DNA from: CAWDJT01 sp963828705
Lineage (GTDB): Bacteria > Desulfobacterota > Syntrophobacteria > Syntrophobacterales > Syntrophobacteraceae
DNA: 64,000 bases
Direction of reading: 5' to 3'
Assembly: GCA_963828705.1 (NCBI GenBank)
Contig: CAWHGA010000034.1
Location: 1 to 64,000 of the forward strand
The notes beneath the pieces were generated by a model. The model worked only from the letters and a program-made list of their open reading frames with translations, did not search any database and was not told where the DNA came from. This document shows, in pieces, positions 1 to 8,839 of this stretch. Within the stretch, counting starts at the first letter, position 1, and each line of letters begins with the position of its first letter. Position numbers and translations under genes: made by a program.

Positions 1-2
1 TT

Positions 3-134
3 GTCCTAGCCAGCGGTTATTCTTTCAACGGGGAGACAGAGAAAGCTACGGAGAGCGGGGCCAAAGCCTTCATCCAGAAGCCCTATGATGTTCAACAGAT
101 GCTCCAGGTGGTTCGGGAGGTGATCGACGAATGA
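3..134 (+). CDS. Receiver domain C-terminus (partial; hybrid kinase or response regulator)
   Basis: The reading frame enters from beyond the left edge and stops at the TGA at 132-134. The 43 visible residues are the end of a CheY-like receiver domain: LASGYS fits strand 4 with the conserved Ser/Thr switch position, AFIQKPYD carries the conserved Lys-Pro pair of strand 5, and a final amphipathic helix ends in REVIDE. The ASGYS plus KPYD wording is common in receiver domains at the C-terminus of hybrid histidine kinases, so I favour that over a free-standing regulator, but the rest of the protein is outside the window. Confidence 0.8.
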   Translation, partial: VLASGYSFNGETEKATESGAKAFIQKPYDVQQMLQVVREVIDE

Positions 135-183
135 GCGGCAACGGAGAACAGCCCCAGGGCCTGGTGTCTTCCACACAGCTCTA

Positions 184-1149
184 CTATATGGCGTTCCCCA
201 CTTCGCGGACAGGTCGCGAAAACCCCGTCCGCTCAACCAGCGGTCCCTGCAAGAGCGCAGTATTGACTACCTTGACCAGGGCCCAGATGGCCGATGCCGA
301 CAGCACCTGCTCGATGGATCGATCGAAAAGAACAGTAAGTTTAGGACTAAATTCCTCATCGCCCTTCCAGAGAAGGTAGCACAAGGGCACTCGCGGGAAG
401 GGAAGCAGGCGGTAGGCCGCGTCGGCCATATCGAGCGGTCGCCCGTCGAGGTATTCGGCCGCTATACGGAAACCGGGAAGATCGTGGCCGTAGCGTTCGA
501 GCACCGGGGCCAGCGGCAGGGCATGCTCGCCGGCGAAGTAGTGAGCCTCCTTGAGGTCTTTGGAGCCGATCAGGTCCTTACCCAAGGGCACGATGGCGGT
601 CACACCGTTGAAGTAGAGCAGCGTGACCAACTCCAGCAAGGGGTCATCGAGCGGCTCCCAGAATCCCCGCACCAGGCGTTTGAGGCACCGCCGACCAAAA
701 TCCACCCATATCTCCTGGTGCAGGCAATGAAACTGCAGTCCACCTTCCGGATGGGGCTGCGTTAGGGTCCAGTTGCAGAGCGCAGTCACCTCTCGTTGTC
801 CGAGCTGGTCCCAATACGCCTCGGGAATGCTGACCGGGGTCCGGTTGTGATTTAATGCGGGTGGCCGCTGTCGGCGGCGCCGCTCCTGCATGCCAAGAAA
901 ACCCTGGCTGAAGGGATATGGACCCGAAGAGAAATTCTCACAGGGGAAGATGCTGCAGTCCCGCAGGCAATAATCCACACGGTTAAGGACGGCGCAGGCC
1001 AGGATCGGGCAGGTATCCCCGAGAAGGCGTTTTTGTGATTCGAGCTTATACTGCGCCTCTTGGCTTTTTCCCGGCCCGCAACTGGAGCAAATATCCAGAA
1101 GGCGCAATTTGCAGACATCGCAGTTAATCCCACAGGCCCCAGTCGGCAT
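184..1149 (-). CDS. DUF3795/DUF3786 Cys-rich protein
   Basis: Intact 321-residue protein. The N-terminus (residues 1-75) is a cysteine-rich module of DUF3795 type, with ACGINCDVCKL, CSSCGPGK, and further Cys at about residues 47, 52, 61, 65 and 70, suggesting an Fe-S or zinc site. The remainder (about 105-315) resembles DUF3786, a family of unknown function found in anaerobic bacteria and archaea. It lies 23 bases downstream of the YbaK-type gene on the same strand, so the two are probably co-transcribed. A G-rich stretch (GGGGTGA) precedes the ATG at 1149. The biochemical role is not known. Domain assignment is from memory of the family pattern, not from a search. Confidence 0.7.
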   Translation of the reverse strand: MPTGACGINCDVCKLRLLDICSSCGPGKSQEAQYKLESQKRLLGDTCPILACAVLNRVDYCLRDCSIFPCENFSSGPYPFSQGFLGMQERRRRQRPPALNHNRTPVSIPEAYWDQLGQREVTALCNWTLTQPHPEGGLQFHCLHQEIWVDFGRRCLKRLVRGFWEPLDDPLLELVTLLYFNGVTAIVPLGKDLIGSKDLKEAHYFAGEHALPLAPVLERYGHDLPGFRIAAEYLDGRPLDMADAAYRLLPFPRVPLCYLLWKGDEEFSPKLTVLFDRSIEQVLSASAIWALVKVVNTALLQGPLVERTGFSRPVREVGNAI

Positions 1150-1172
1150 GGTGTCACCCCATCCTCAAAACG

Positions 1173-1658
1173 TTACGGTCGGGCGCGGTTCTCCAGCGTT
1201 TCACAGACCGCTACCTCTTCACCGCCGGTGATCTCCAACAACTGGTCCACCGTGATGGGAACCGCTGAATGGTCATTACCGGCCGCGGCATACACCCTGG
1301 CAAAACGTCGCATGGAACTGTCGATCAATATCCGCAAGGCCTCCGGCAACAAGAATGGGCAAACACCACCCGGAGCATAACCGGTATGCAGTTTGACCTC
1401 ATCGGCCTGCGGAAGCCGCGCTTTGCCGGCCAGTCCCGTGGCCTGCTTAAGCTTCGACGTCTTGATCTTCACGTCCCCGCAAGTGACCACCACCACGGGA
1501 GTCGGGCCGACGATGAACAGCACCGTCTTGGCAATCTCGGCCGCCGAACAACCCACCGCCACCGCGGCAGTCTCCGCTGTCGGAGTGGGCTCCTGGAATT
1601 CCCACACCTCAACGCCCCATTCGGCCAGATAGTGTTTCACCTCATAAATGTCGGGCAT
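1173..1658 (-). CDS. YbaK/prolyl-tRNA editing-type deacylase
   Basis: A 161-residue YbaK/EbsC-fold protein of normal family length. This family hydrolyses misacylated tRNAs such as Cys- or Ala-tRNA(Pro) in the cytoplasm. Visible hallmarks are ETAAVAVGCSAAEIAKTVLF near the start, a strand VVVVTCGDVKIKTSKLK containing the conserved lysine region, and TGYAPGGVCPF followed by a small C-terminal domain. I start at the ATG at 1658, preceded by AGAGGGTG; the open frame continues 59 codons further upstream, but that extension runs through a dispersed repeat and is not part of the fold. The gene precedes the DUF3786 gene, probably in one transcript. Substrate specificity cannot be read from the sequence. 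Confidence 0.85.
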   Translation of the reverse strand: MPDIYEVKHYLAEWGVEVWEFQEPTPTAETAAVAVGCSAAEIAKTVLFIVGPTPVVVVTCGDVKIKTSKLKQATGLAGKARLPQADEVKLHTGYAPGGVCPFLLPEALRILIDSSMRRFARVYAAAGNDHSAVPITVDQLLEITGGEEVAVCETLENRARP

Positions 1659-2232
1659 GTTCACCCTCTGCAGTTCAACCTGGGTCCTAAGGAAAAGCTG
1701 TCCCGCAACCACAATCCAGCTGTGCCACCGCAGCAACACTTCGCACGGTCGCCGGGGTTTTTCAAGGGCAAAAGGAAGCTTTCCGACTTTCGCCGGGGTG
1801 ACGGTGTGGGACAAGGTGAATTTACCTACGGCCATGGATCACGGAGCTGTATTGGCCTCAATGATGAAGGCCCTGCCATCTACGAGTGATCGTGCCATAC
1901 TGGCTTGGGGTGGATTTCTCACTCAACCACGGCATCAGGTCTTGGTGATGGGATTGATGCTTATTCACAAGCTTTGGATATTCATCAGATCCCAAAAAAC
2001 TTGCATTTTCACCGAAAATAGTTCACACTTGCATGCGTCACGATTGGTATCCCCAAAGCACGGTGCTTGACCTTGCGTCGTCGGGGTCGAAACGCTCGAA
2101 GTCAGAATGTGTGGCTGCGGACTGCCCTGCACAAACCGGTTCATTCTTGCGATAATCGCTGCATCTCATTGATATGAATCAGGTGTGCCGGGTCGAAACT
2201 GCTGTTATAGAGATATGAAGGAAGATCGACAA
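1659..2232. other. Intergenic region with a dispersed repeat
   Basis: No gene is supported here. The only recognisable structure is the short GC-rich dispersed repeat at 1776-1803. Open frames on the plus strand are antisense or read through the repeat. Confidence 0.6.
1776..1803. repeat. Dispersed repeat unit (GCCGGGGTGACG type)
   Basis: The string TTTCGCCGGGGTGACGG matches, with one or two differences, the unit at 49326-49344 in this window. This wording (CGTCACCCCGGCGAAAG on the other strand) is a common dispersed repeat in proteobacterial genomes. It sits in the leader of the YbaK-type gene. Confidence 0.55.
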
Positions 2233-2901
2233 ATGAACAAACCGACTATAGACCATGGTAAAGCAATTCTGCTAGTTGCGTTAACTCTAATCCTCTTGTC
2301 CGCACTACTGACATCCTGTTCGTGGTTCAGCAAGGAAACAAAGCCCACGGTCACCGCCGTGGTGACGCCGCCGCCGCTGTCATCGAGCCGGATCTACCTT
2401 ATCGCGAAGTCAACTTCAACTATCCCGTGTCCAAGGTAGTCAATCCCAAGATCTACGTGTACAAGAACAAACGCCGTTTGCTGGTGGTGGAAAATGACAT
2501 TCTCATCCGCGAATTCCGCATTGGTTTGGGTCCCCGCCCAGCCGGCGACAAGCAAGCAACAAGGGGATGGTCGTACCCCGGAAGGGGAATTTTATGTGTG
2601 CGTGAAAAAGCCCAACAGCGCCTTTTACAAATCTCTGGGCTTAAGCTATCCCACTCCAAGCCATGCCGAACGAGCGCTGGTAGCCGGGAACATTTCCCAT
2701 GAGCAATTCGCCCGGATCGTCCATGCGATTCAGAGCAAGAGCCGTCCACCGTGGGATACCAAGCTGGGCGGGCAAATATTCATTCATGGCGGCGGGGCCC
2801 AAGGTGACTGGACCAGGGGTTGTGTGGCGATCTATAATTCATCCATGGATGAACTCTTTGAGATGGTACATTTGGGGACCACGGTTTCCGTTCTGCCCTG
2901 A
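2233..2901 (+). CDS. L,D-transpeptidase lipoprotein, YkuD fold (frameshifted)
   Basis: An L,D-transpeptidase cross-links peptidoglycan stems or attaches lipoproteins in the periplasm. The start at ATG 2233 follows AAGGAAG. Residues 1-27 form a lipoprotein signal ending at SALLTSC, so the mature protein should be membrane-anchored. The catalytic block is clear near the end: IHGGG, then WTRGCVAIYN with the nucleophilic Cys. The reading frame changes twice: around 2370-2400 (after the signal) and around 2540-2560 (just before QGDGRTPEGEFYV), returning to the original frame. Both sides keep good family wording, so either sequence errors or a recent pseudogene. It stands alone between the YbaK region and the rhodanese gene. 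Confidence 0.8.
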
Positions 2902-3082
2902 GGGCTTATCCCCGCGGGACTGTGGAACAGCTTGAGGCATGGCCGGTGGCGTTGCTGAAGACGGTTAGGACACCATGTCATCGGCCGTCAACCGCATCCT
3001 CCCGCACCTGCCACGCGCACCCTCGCCTGCTCTCAGGTTTAACTAGTTCAGTTCGCACCCACTCAGCGTTTTTGAGGTATTC

Positions 3083-3661
3083 GTGTCTCTTCCCAAAGTC
3101 TTTCTCCAGAGAATGGGTCAAGCCGTTGTCCAGATGGCTTTTTTGATGTTTGCATCCACTATGGTGGGCGTTAGCGTCAACGCGTGGCGTCCCAATCCTT
3201 TACCGTTGATGGCAGATTGGTCTTCGGCGGCGCGCCTGGCCCTGCCGACCGGCGAGCAACTGGCGATCACCCTGGAAGAAGCCCAGCAGGCCTGGTTTTC
3301 AGCCGGAGCGGTGTTTGTTGACGCACGTCCATCTGAGGAGTTCGTCCTGGGTCACGTTGAGGGTGCCCGCAACCTGCCCTGGGCAGATTTTGAACGGAAC
3401 TTTGCGCACATCCTGGCGGATGTCGCCAAGGGGATGTTGATCATCACCTACTGCGACGGTGAGGGCTGCGGTTTGAGTCGCGAACTGGCGGTAGCACTAC
3501 GCGGCAGGGGTTATACCAACGTCCGGGTATTGCCCAACGGCTGGTCGTTATGGCAAATGGCGCGTCTGCCCACCGAAGCCGGTAGCGACCAGCATGCTGT
3601 CGGCCATCCATCGGCCTCCAATCCCGCCCCACCGACACTCGATCGCCAGCATGAACAATGA
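3083..3661 (+). CDS. Membrane-anchored rhodanese-domain protein
   Basis: Intact 192-residue protein starting at GTG 3083, with GAGG six bases upstream. An N-terminal hydrophobic helix (about residues 12-32) anchors it to the membrane. Residues 60-165 are a rhodanese domain: FVDARPSEEFVLGHVEGA, then the active-site loop TYCDGEGCGLSRELA, whose first Cys is the sulfane-sulfur carrier. The C-terminal 25 residues are Pro/Ser-rich and disordered. The last codons overlap the following kinase start at 3651, suggesting translational coupling with the lipopolysaccharide genes, although a functional link to them is not obvious. Sulfur transfer outside or at the membrane is the family expectation; substrate unknown. 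Confidence 0.85.
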   Translation: MSLPKVFLQRMGQAVVQMAFLMFASTMVGVSVNAWRPNPLPLMADWSSAARLALPTGEQLAITLEEAQQAWFSAGAVFVDARPSEEFVLGHVEGARNLPWADFERNFAHILADVAKGMLIITYCDGEGCGLSRELAVALRGRGYTNVRVLPNGWSLWQMARLPTEAGSDQHAVGHPSASNPAPPTLDRQHEQ

Positions 3662-4442
3662 CCTTCGGATCAACCCCAACTATGCGGCGGTTCTGAAGCA
3701 ATACGGTCTCGACTCCCTGGAGCAGGTCATGGCCGCCAGCGCCGGCGAAGTCATGCGGAAGGTACCGGGTCGGGTCACAGTTAGATTGGAATTTCCCCAA
3801 AACCAGGTTTTCTATCTGAAGCGCCATTTGCCCCCGAACTCGAGGGCTGCCACCGATGGACTCAGGGAATGGAACCATATCCAAACCCTTAGCGCTCTGG
3901 GCATCCTTTGCCCAACACCGGTGGCCGCCGGCAGCGGGGTCTTCGACGGTGCGCCCTGCAGTTTCCTGATCACTGCGGCCATTCCTGACTCCATTCCACT
4001 AGACGATTTCCTCGTGAACCTCTATGGTGCTCCCAACGGCCCCTCAGCTTGGCCGCGCAAGCGGCGCCTTATTGCGCAACTCGCCGACCTGGCGAGAAAG
4101 TTCCACAACCGCGGGTTTCATCACAAGGATTTCTACCTGTGCCACGTGTTCGTCAACCAGCACTCACCGCTTACCGCACCGTTGGCACTGATCGACCTGC
4201 AGCGCCTGGGTTCGGCACGCTTTTTCCGGCGTCGCTGGATTATCAAGGATTTGGCCGCCTTGAACTATTCCGCCAGCAGCAAATTCGCTACCAACACCGA
4301 CCGCTTACGGTTCCTTTTCGCCTATCTCGGCATCGATCATCTCAATCCAAAGGCCCGGCGCCTGATCCGGGCGGTCCTGCGTAAGACCGAACGTATTCGC
4401 CGTCATGACCTCAAACTCCGGAGCGCACCAGCTGACCGCTGA
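3651..4442 (+). CDS. Lipopolysaccharide core kinase, InaA/WaaP family
   Basis: Intact 263-residue cytoplasmic kinase of the Kdo/heptose kinase (InaA/WaaP) family, which phosphorylates inner-core sugars of lipopolysaccharide. The invariant Lys is in VFYLKRHLP, the catalytic loop is GFHHKDFYLCHVFV, and the metal-binding segment is ALIDLQRLG. I place the start at ATG 3651 (MNNDLRINPNY); the frame is open upstream but those residues do not fit the family. There is no clear ribosome-binding site, consistent with coupling to the overlapping rhodanese gene. The next gene starts 10 bases after the stop, making this the first of a four-gene LPS-core cluster. Confidence 0.85.
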   Translation: MNNDLRINPNYAAVLKQYGLDSLEQVMAASAGEVMRKVPGRVTVRLEFPQNQVFYLKRHLPPNSRAATDGLREWNHIQTLSALGILCPTPVAAGSGVFDGAPCSFLITAAIPDSIPLDDFLVNLYGAPNGPSAWPRKRRLIAQLADLARKFHNRGFHHKDFYLCHVFVNQHSPLTAPLALIDLQRLGSARFFRRRWIIKDLAALNYSASSKFATNTDRLRFLFAYLGIDHLNPKARRLIRAVLRKTERIRRHDLKLRSAPADR

Positions 4443-4452
4443 AGAAGTTGAT

Positions 4453-5634
4453 ATGAAAATCGGCATTCAAATTGAACGGTTCGATCCTGTTGCCGGCGGC
4501 GCCGAGAAGTACACCGAACAACTGATCCGGGGATTGCTGGCACTAAGGCACAACGTACATCTGTTTGCTCGCGAGGCCAGGTCTCTGCCCGGCGGTGTGC
4601 ATTTTCAAGCGGTGCCGGTAACCGGTGTGTTCCGTTGGCAGAAGGACCGTTGCTTCGCGCAAAACGCTGCTTGTCTGGCCGCTGCGGCTCAACTGGACGT
4701 GCTTCTCAGCATGGTCAAGACCCTGGCTATGGACGTGTACCAACCTCATGGCGGCAGCATTCTCCACAGCCAGCAGCAAAACATCGCCCGCATCCCCTCC
4801 AGCCTTGTGCGGACCATAAAGGGTCTGTTCAACCACATCAACCCCAGGCAGGTGCGGGCGCGAAGCGCTGGAATCACGGTTCTTTCGGCGCCGAAGCCTG
4901 CCCCATGTGGTGGCGGTGAGCCAGATGGTGGCCGCAGACCTGCGCACTTACTACGACATCCCCGATGAACGGCTGCACGTGATCTACAATGGTGTCGATC
5001 TCGAGCGGTTTCATCCGGAGCGGCTTGCGGCACGGCGGGCCGCAGCCCGCCAAGCGTTTAGCCTGCCAGACAATGCCTTGGTGTTCGCCCTGGTGGCCCA
5101 CAACTTCAAACTCAAGGGCGTAGCGGAATTGATCCGGGCGGCGGCGCTTCTTAACGCTACCGAGCAGGCGTTTTGCGTGGTGATCGCCGGCAAAGCCAGT
5201 CCTCGACGCTATCGGGAAATGGCCCGCAAGCAAGGCTGTCATGACCGGATCCGATTCACCGGACCACTCGAAGCGGTGGAAGATCTCTATGCCGCCGCCG
5301 ATGTCTATGTCCATCCAACCTGGTATGATCCGTGCTCGCTGGTGGTCCTCGAAGCGCTCGCCGCGGGACTTCCGGTGATCACCACGCGCTGCAATGGCGC
5401 CAGCGAAATCATGACCGACGGCCAGGACGGCTTCCTGCTGGATACCCCGGCAGATGTTGTGCGTCTGGCGGATCGTATGGGGTTTTTTCTGGAACCGCAC
5501 CGCGCTCGATCCAGATGGGGCGACAGGCTCGATCCCTGGCCGAGCAGTTCCCCTGGGATCGCAACATCGCGGCCATGGTTCGAGTGTTGGAACTCGCAGC
5601 AGAAGAGAAACGTCGAAATCAGGCCGACGCATGA
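4453..5634 (+). CDS. Glycosyltransferase family 4, WaaG-like (frameshifted)
   Basis: A GT-B glycosyltransferase of family 4, most like LPS core glucosyltransferase WaaG. From ATG 4453 the N-domain reads MKIGIQIERFDPVAGGAEKY. The C-domain carries the nucleotide-sugar elements VIYNGVDLERFHPE, HPTWYDPCSLVVLEA and AAGLPVITT. Frame changes at about 4890 and about 5500 restore the original frame, which ends in a TGA at 5632-5634 overlapping the next ATG (ATGA), a typical operon junction that supports the reconstruction. Position between two LPS kinases supports a role in core oligosaccharide assembly on the cytoplasmic face. Donor sugar and acceptor are unknown. Confidence 0.8.
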
Positions 5635-6632
5635 AAATCCTTTTTCTGGTGGCCAGATTGGATAATGCCAGCACCCGGCAGCGGGTGCTGCAGTACCGAC
5701 CGTACCTGGAACGGGCTGGGGTGGCCTGCGAAGTGGTTCCGGCACCCACCACCATCTGGCTGCCAAACGGGAGTTGTGGCGACGGTTGCCGTCTCTTTGA
5801 TACGTTGTTCATCCAGCGGCGTCTGTTTCAACCATGGGAGGTATGGCTGATGCGCCGCGCCGTTCAGCGACTGGTATTCGATTTCGACGACGCGGTGATG
5901 TTCAAGGACCGCGACACGCGCAAACAGACCGGCAACTTCACTCGACGTGCTCAAGTTTCGCAGCATGGCGCGCCACGCCGATCTGGTCATCGCCGGCAAC
6001 GGCTTCTTGCGGGACCAGGCCCGGCCTTCAGCGAGCGGGTCGAAATCCTTCCAACCACGGTGGACATGGACCGCTACCAGCCCAAGACCGTTTATGATAC
6101 CGACCGGGTCACCATCGGCTGGATCGGCAGCCGTTCCACGCTCAAATACCTGGATAGACATTCAGGATGAGCTGGAGCAACTGGCGGAACGCTATCCCTC
6201 ACCTGCAGCTCAAGATCGTCGCCGATCGTTTCTTGACCGGCAAGCGCCTGCCGGTATTCGCGAAACGGTGGGATTTCGACGACCGAGATTGCCGATCTTG
6301 CACAGCTTTGACATCGGCTTGATGCCTCTCCGGGACGACCCCTGGAGCCGCGGCAAGTGCGGATTCAAACTGATCCAGTGCATGGCGGTGGGAGTGCCGG
6401 TGGTTTGCAGTCCGGTGGGCATGAACCGTGACATCGTGGATGCACGGCGTCAACGGTCTTGTGGGCCGGCGACGCCCGACGGCTGGTTCGACAGCCTTGA
6501 GCGCGCTGATCGAACAGCCCCGAGTGGCGGCACGAATTGGGAGCAGCCGGTCGTCAAACCGTGCAGGACCGATATTCGCTTCACAGCCACGCGCCACGCT
6601 TGACTCGATGGCTAACGGAAAGCCCGCCATGA
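5631..6632 (+). CDS. Glycosyltransferase family 4 (multiple frameshifts)
   Basis: Starts at ATG 5631 inside the stop of the previous gene. The opening MKILFLVARLDNASTRQRVL and the strand LVFDFDDAVMFKD are typical of GT4 enzymes in surface-polysaccharide clusters; later segments include ADLVIAGNGFL, ILPTTVDMDRYQP, VTIGWIGSRSTLKYL, FDIGLMPLRDDPW and GKCGFKLIQCMAVGVPVV, the last being the donor-binding region. These pieces alternate between at least two frames (breaks near 5945, 6020, 6150 and 6450-6480). The C-terminus reconstructs to a TGA at 6630-6632 overlapping the next ATG. Expected length after correction is about 333 residues, normal for the family. Role in LPS core or O-glycan assembly is inferred from position. 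Confidence 0.7.
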
Positions 6633-8169
6633 CTCGAAACCCCATCGTCCAGCACCACCGGAACCGCGGAGGTGGAGATTTGATCCGGCGGCATCAGTTG
6701 GCATTATCTCGTCCGCTGATGGGCGTGACTTGGCTCGATCAGCTCGGCGACCATAAAGCCTCAGGCCCAACCGGTTAAGACCTCTGTCCGGCGCTGGGTG
6801 TGCCGGTTTCCTCCCGGAATTTACGTGAAACAGATCCACTACCGTGGGCTCCGGGCTCTGGGCAAGAGCCTTGCGGGCGGCAATGCCTGCCGCGAAGGGG
6901 TCAGCTTTCTGCAACTGGCCCGACTCGGGGTAGCCGTCCCGGAAGTTCTCGGCTTACGGCAGTGAACGCCACCAGGGATTGCTCAAACGCGATGTGCTGA
7001 TCACTAAAGAGGTGGCGGCCACGCAGTCCCTGTTGGAGTTCATGCAGCAAACCTACCCGACCCTGGAACCCACGCCAAAGCGGGAACTCGCCACCGACCT
7101 GGCCGGATTCATCCGCCATTTGCACGATCAGGGCGTGATCCAGCGCGACCTTCACATCAACAACCTGCTCCTGCGGATGACAGCCACCGGCACCGAGTTT
7201 GTCCTGTTGGACGCTCAGCGGGTGACGATTCAGGCACGAAGCCTGACCATTTCCCAGCGCATCCTGAACCTTGCCGTGCTGCTGTGCAATTTCTGGCGTC
7301 TGGCCAGCACCACCCAGTGCCTGCGATTCCTTCGCGACTATGGTCTGGATTGCAGGGCCCGCAAAGACCGCTGGCGCTTGCGGACGATCAAAAGCATATG
7401 CGCTCAAGCTCTCCCGCCGCTCCTGGGACGCCCATGCCCGCCAGGCAATTACCGGCAATGGTCAGTTCGTTGCTGAGCAGCGACAAGGGTTCCACCTTCA
7501 CCGAATCCGGCGTGATGACTTGGAGCAGATCCTCGACTGGCTGCTGCCCAATTTGGAACGGATACTCGGCCAGGGGGAAGTTCTAAGCGGCGGACCGCAC
7601 CATTGAAGCCGCCCGAGTGGAAATCAACGGCCGCCAGTACTTCCTCAAGCGATACCGCTGCCAAGGTTGGGGACATAGGATGTGGGAGGTTTTGCGTCGC
7701 CGTCGAGCCCGGCGCACCTGGCTCAACACCTGGGCCATCCGACTGCGCCACCTGCCCGTGCCGGAGCCGCTCCTTTGCCTGGAGGAGCGAGGTCTGGGGC
7801 TATCGAATCGGTCCTGCCTGCTCACTGAATTCTTGGCTGATGCCCGGCCGCTGCGCGCCATGTGGGATGAACTGGACGAGGTACCAGCGACGTGACGTTC
7901 TGGTTCGCACAGCCATTGTGCTGGGCCGTTTGCATCGTTATGGTGGTGCCCACGGTGCTTTCAGCTGGGACAACCTGCTGATCGCCTTTGACGAAGGCCG
8001 GCCGAAACTCACCCTGACCGCCCTGGACAACAGCCGCATGATGCCAAGCGCCTCGCGGGCGCGGCGCATCAAGGACCTGGCGCGTTTCCTGCGGGATCTG
8101 GCCAAGCGCGATCCGGACGGACATTACGGCAAGATGTTTATTGACACCTGGCGGCGCTGGTCGCTCTGA
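6629..8169 (+). CDS. Tandem LPS-kinase-like protein (multiple frameshifts)
   Basis: Two InaA/WaaP-type kinase modules appear in one uninterrupted stretch. Module 1 (about 6629-7440) has VKQIHYRGLRALGKSL, a catalytic loop VIQRDLHINNLLLR and metal segment VLLDAQRVTIQ. A linker reading FVAEQRQGFHLHRIRRDDLE joins it to module 2 (about 7600-8169), with a Lys strand RQYFLKRYRC, a loop LHRYGGAHGAFSWDNLLI and TALDNSRM. At least four frame changes (about 6650-6800, 6960, 7450-7600, 7890) obscure the boundaries, so one fused gene or two adjacent genes are both possible; no convincing internal ribosome site was seen. The start ATG at 6629 overlaps the previous stop. In module 2 the catalytic Asp position is altered (HGAFSWDN), so it may be degenerate. 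Confidence 0.65.
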
Positions 8170-8198
8170 TCAAGCCTCGTTTCTTTCCGCTACCCATG

Positions 8199-8777
8199 TC
8201 AGATGCGGCAGGCCAGGCTTTGATGGCAGAAGTCGACGGCCTCTTCCGAAAGATCCGGTAAGTCGATAGGCCCCAGCAACCGCTGTCGCGTCAGGCCAAT
8301 TAGTAAGCCTCGTAAGATGAAGGCCGTCTTGTCGACCACCACGTCCCGGATGGAGCCATCTTTTTGCCCACGTTCGATGCTTGCCTCCAATAGTCTGACA
8401 ATCTGCGAGACATGGTTATCGACCAGTTTCCGGTGCGGAAAATCTGGTTTAAAGAAATGTGCGGGGATATCTCGCGAGATGACCAGGGATTCCTTGGCAA
8501 ACTCGCTGATGAAACGAAAGTGGAAACGAATGAAGCGCTCCACGGCATCCATCCCGGTGTCGGCCTCATCGATTTGCACGTGTGCTTCCTTGAGGTAGGA
8601 GCTCATCAGTTCCTCAAAGATGTGGATCAGCAACCCATCTTTAGTTTTAAAATGATGGAAGATCGTCCCTTCGGCGACTCCAGCGGCCTTAGCCACTTCG
8701 GCAGTGGGCGTGGCATCGAAACCGCGCGCGGCAAAAAGCTCTGCAGCCGCCTTTAAAATGGCTTCCTTCCGGTTCAC
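8199..8777 (-). CDS. TetR/AcrR-family repressor of the efflux operon
   Basis: Intact 192-residue regulator. The N-terminal helix-turn-helix is canonical: ILKAAAELFAARGFDATPTA followed by AGVAEGTIFHHFKTKDGLL. The C-terminal ligand domain (about 50-185) is helical and unassigned. It is the last gene behind macA-macB-nodT on the same strand, separated from the NodT gene by about 60 bases, so it is likely part of that transcript. A near-perfect 16-bp palindrome 77 bases upstream of macA (14444-14459) is a good candidate for its operator, which would give autoregulated, ligand-induced efflux. The effector is unknown. Confidence 0.88.
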   Translation of the reverse strand: MNRKEAILKAAAELFAARGFDATPTAEVAKAAGVAEGTIFHHFKTKDGLLIHIFEELMSSYLKEAHVQIDEADTGMDAVERFIRFHFRFISEFAKESLVISRDIPAHFFKPDFPHRKLVDNHVSQIVRLLEASIERGQKDGSIRDVVVDKTAFILRGLLIGLTRQRLLGPIDLPDLSEEAVDFCHQSLACRI

Positions 8778-8839
8778 TCTAGCCGTCCCTCTACTCTCGT
8801 CCTGGATTGTTGGCTTGGTGGCGGCTTCACAACCAGCGC

